The translations under genes and the position numbers were made by a program. The notes under the pieces were generated by a model. It had not been told where the DNA came from and searched no databases. It saw only the letters and a list, made by a program, of their open reading frames with translations. Below are positions 63,668 to 64,000 of a stretch of DNA of 64,000 nucleotides, piece after piece. The first letter of the stretch is position 1, and each line of letters opens with the position of its first letter. The stretch is from NCBI RefSeq assembly GCF_015840915.1, contig NZ_CP060398.1:3038001-3102000 (forward strand). Reading direction: 5' to 3'. The stretch is from Synechococcus sp. CBW1002. Lineage in GTDB: Bacteria; Cyanobacteriota; Cyanobacteriia; PCC-6307; Cyanobiaceae.

Positions 63668-64000
63668 ATGCCTGCCGATCCAATCCTGTTCACGGCGGGC
63701 CAGTGGCTCGGCGCCGCCAGCGGCGGCCTGGCCCTTCTCACCGGGATCGGCTTCCTGGCCACCTGGGGGATTCGCTTCCGTCTGGTGGGGATCACCAGCT
63801 TCACCGCCCTGCTGTCGCTCTCCTGCCTGGCCTTTGCCGTGAGCTACAGCCCGCGGGTGTCGATCGAGGGGGCGGTGCCCGTGCCCGTGGTGTTCGACAA
63901 CGGCGGTGATCTGGTGATCGCTGCGGCGCCTGCCAATCTCGACCCGGCCGCTGTGGCCCCGACCCTGGAGCAGGTTGCCAGCAACCTGCGGGGCAGCGGC
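63668..64000 (+). CDS. ycf51: Ycf51 (DUF2518) family protein, N-terminal part
   Basis: The first 111 codons of a Ycf51 protein, cut by the window edge. Two membrane helices (about 10-34 and 40-60) are followed by the conserved soluble part SYSPRVSIEGAVPVPVVFDN, then NLDPAAVAPTLEQVASNLRG. The family is found in cyanobacteria and some algal plastids and has no firmly assigned function. ATG 63668 is 67 bases from the divergent tamB start. Confidence 0.85.
   Translation, partial: MPADPILFTAGQWLGAASGGLALLTGIGFLATWGIRFRLVGITSFTALLSLSCLAFAVSYSPRVSIEGAVPVPVVFDNGGDLVIAAAPANLDPAAVAPTLEQVASNLRGSG

Overview
This window comes from a GC-rich unicellular cyanobacterium, most likely a picocyanobacterium of the Cyanobium / Synechococcus (alpha-cyanobacteria) type. 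The evidence is a psbA gene for the D1 protein with the picocyanobacterial N-terminus, ndhD, phylloquinone genes (menD, menB), solanesyl-diphosphate synthase and a UbiD decarboxylase for plastoquinone, a Ycf51 protein, several cyanobacteria-restricted small families (DUF760, DUF2605, DUF4336) and the HIP1 octamer GCGATCGC at several places. No rRNA, tRNA, CRISPR array or prophage was seen.

Positions 1-6950 are accessory in character: the start of an MFS transporter, a secreted cupin protein, a secreted M20 peptidase, an almost gene-free stretch, a complete IS66-type insertion sequence with an 8-bp target duplication, then a PPK2 polyphosphate kinase and a membrane protein whose DNA looks poorer in GC than the rest. 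Positions 7000-29700 are mainly core metabolism and envelope genes: acs, a HAD hydrolase, an RsbW-like ATPase, a scar where a GAF gene and a sugar-transferase gene have been fused by deletion, a large CPBP protease, a RodZ-like protein, then sds, murI, an AmiC-type amidase, a nitrilase and a comB-like gene on the minus strand. Facing these are ubiD, an Rrf2 regulator, aroA, an MnmC-like methyltransferase, glmU and a ClC channel. murF follows on the minus strand.

Positions 29700-43000 hold glgA, an L,D-transpeptidase, menB and menD, lepB, a DUF760 gene, a manganese/zinc ABC transporter operon ending in a DUF4336 gene, psbA with an unusual tandem repeat in its leader, and a DUF697 protein with a degenerate GTPase domain. 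Positions 43000-64000 hold a CDF cation exporter, trpS, a GH104-like muramidase, TM2 and DUF2605 genes, thrS, a glucokinase, thrB, ndhD, an M3 oligopeptidase, a lipase-like gene coupled to folB, proA, a ROK kinase, a very large TamB-like protein and the start of ycf51.

Functionally the window links photosynthetic electron transport (psbA, ndhD, both quinone pathways, Mn uptake for PSII) with cell-wall synthesis and turnover (murI, murF, glmU, amidase, L,D-transpeptidase, muramidase, RodZ-like) and carbon storage (glgA, two unrelated glucokinases). No obvious multi-gene defence or novel island is present. The most notable signals are three exported proteins whose signal peptides begin upstream of any ATG/GTG/TTG codon, the double-gene deletion scar, the psbA leader repeat and the DUF4336 gene translationally coupled to metal import.
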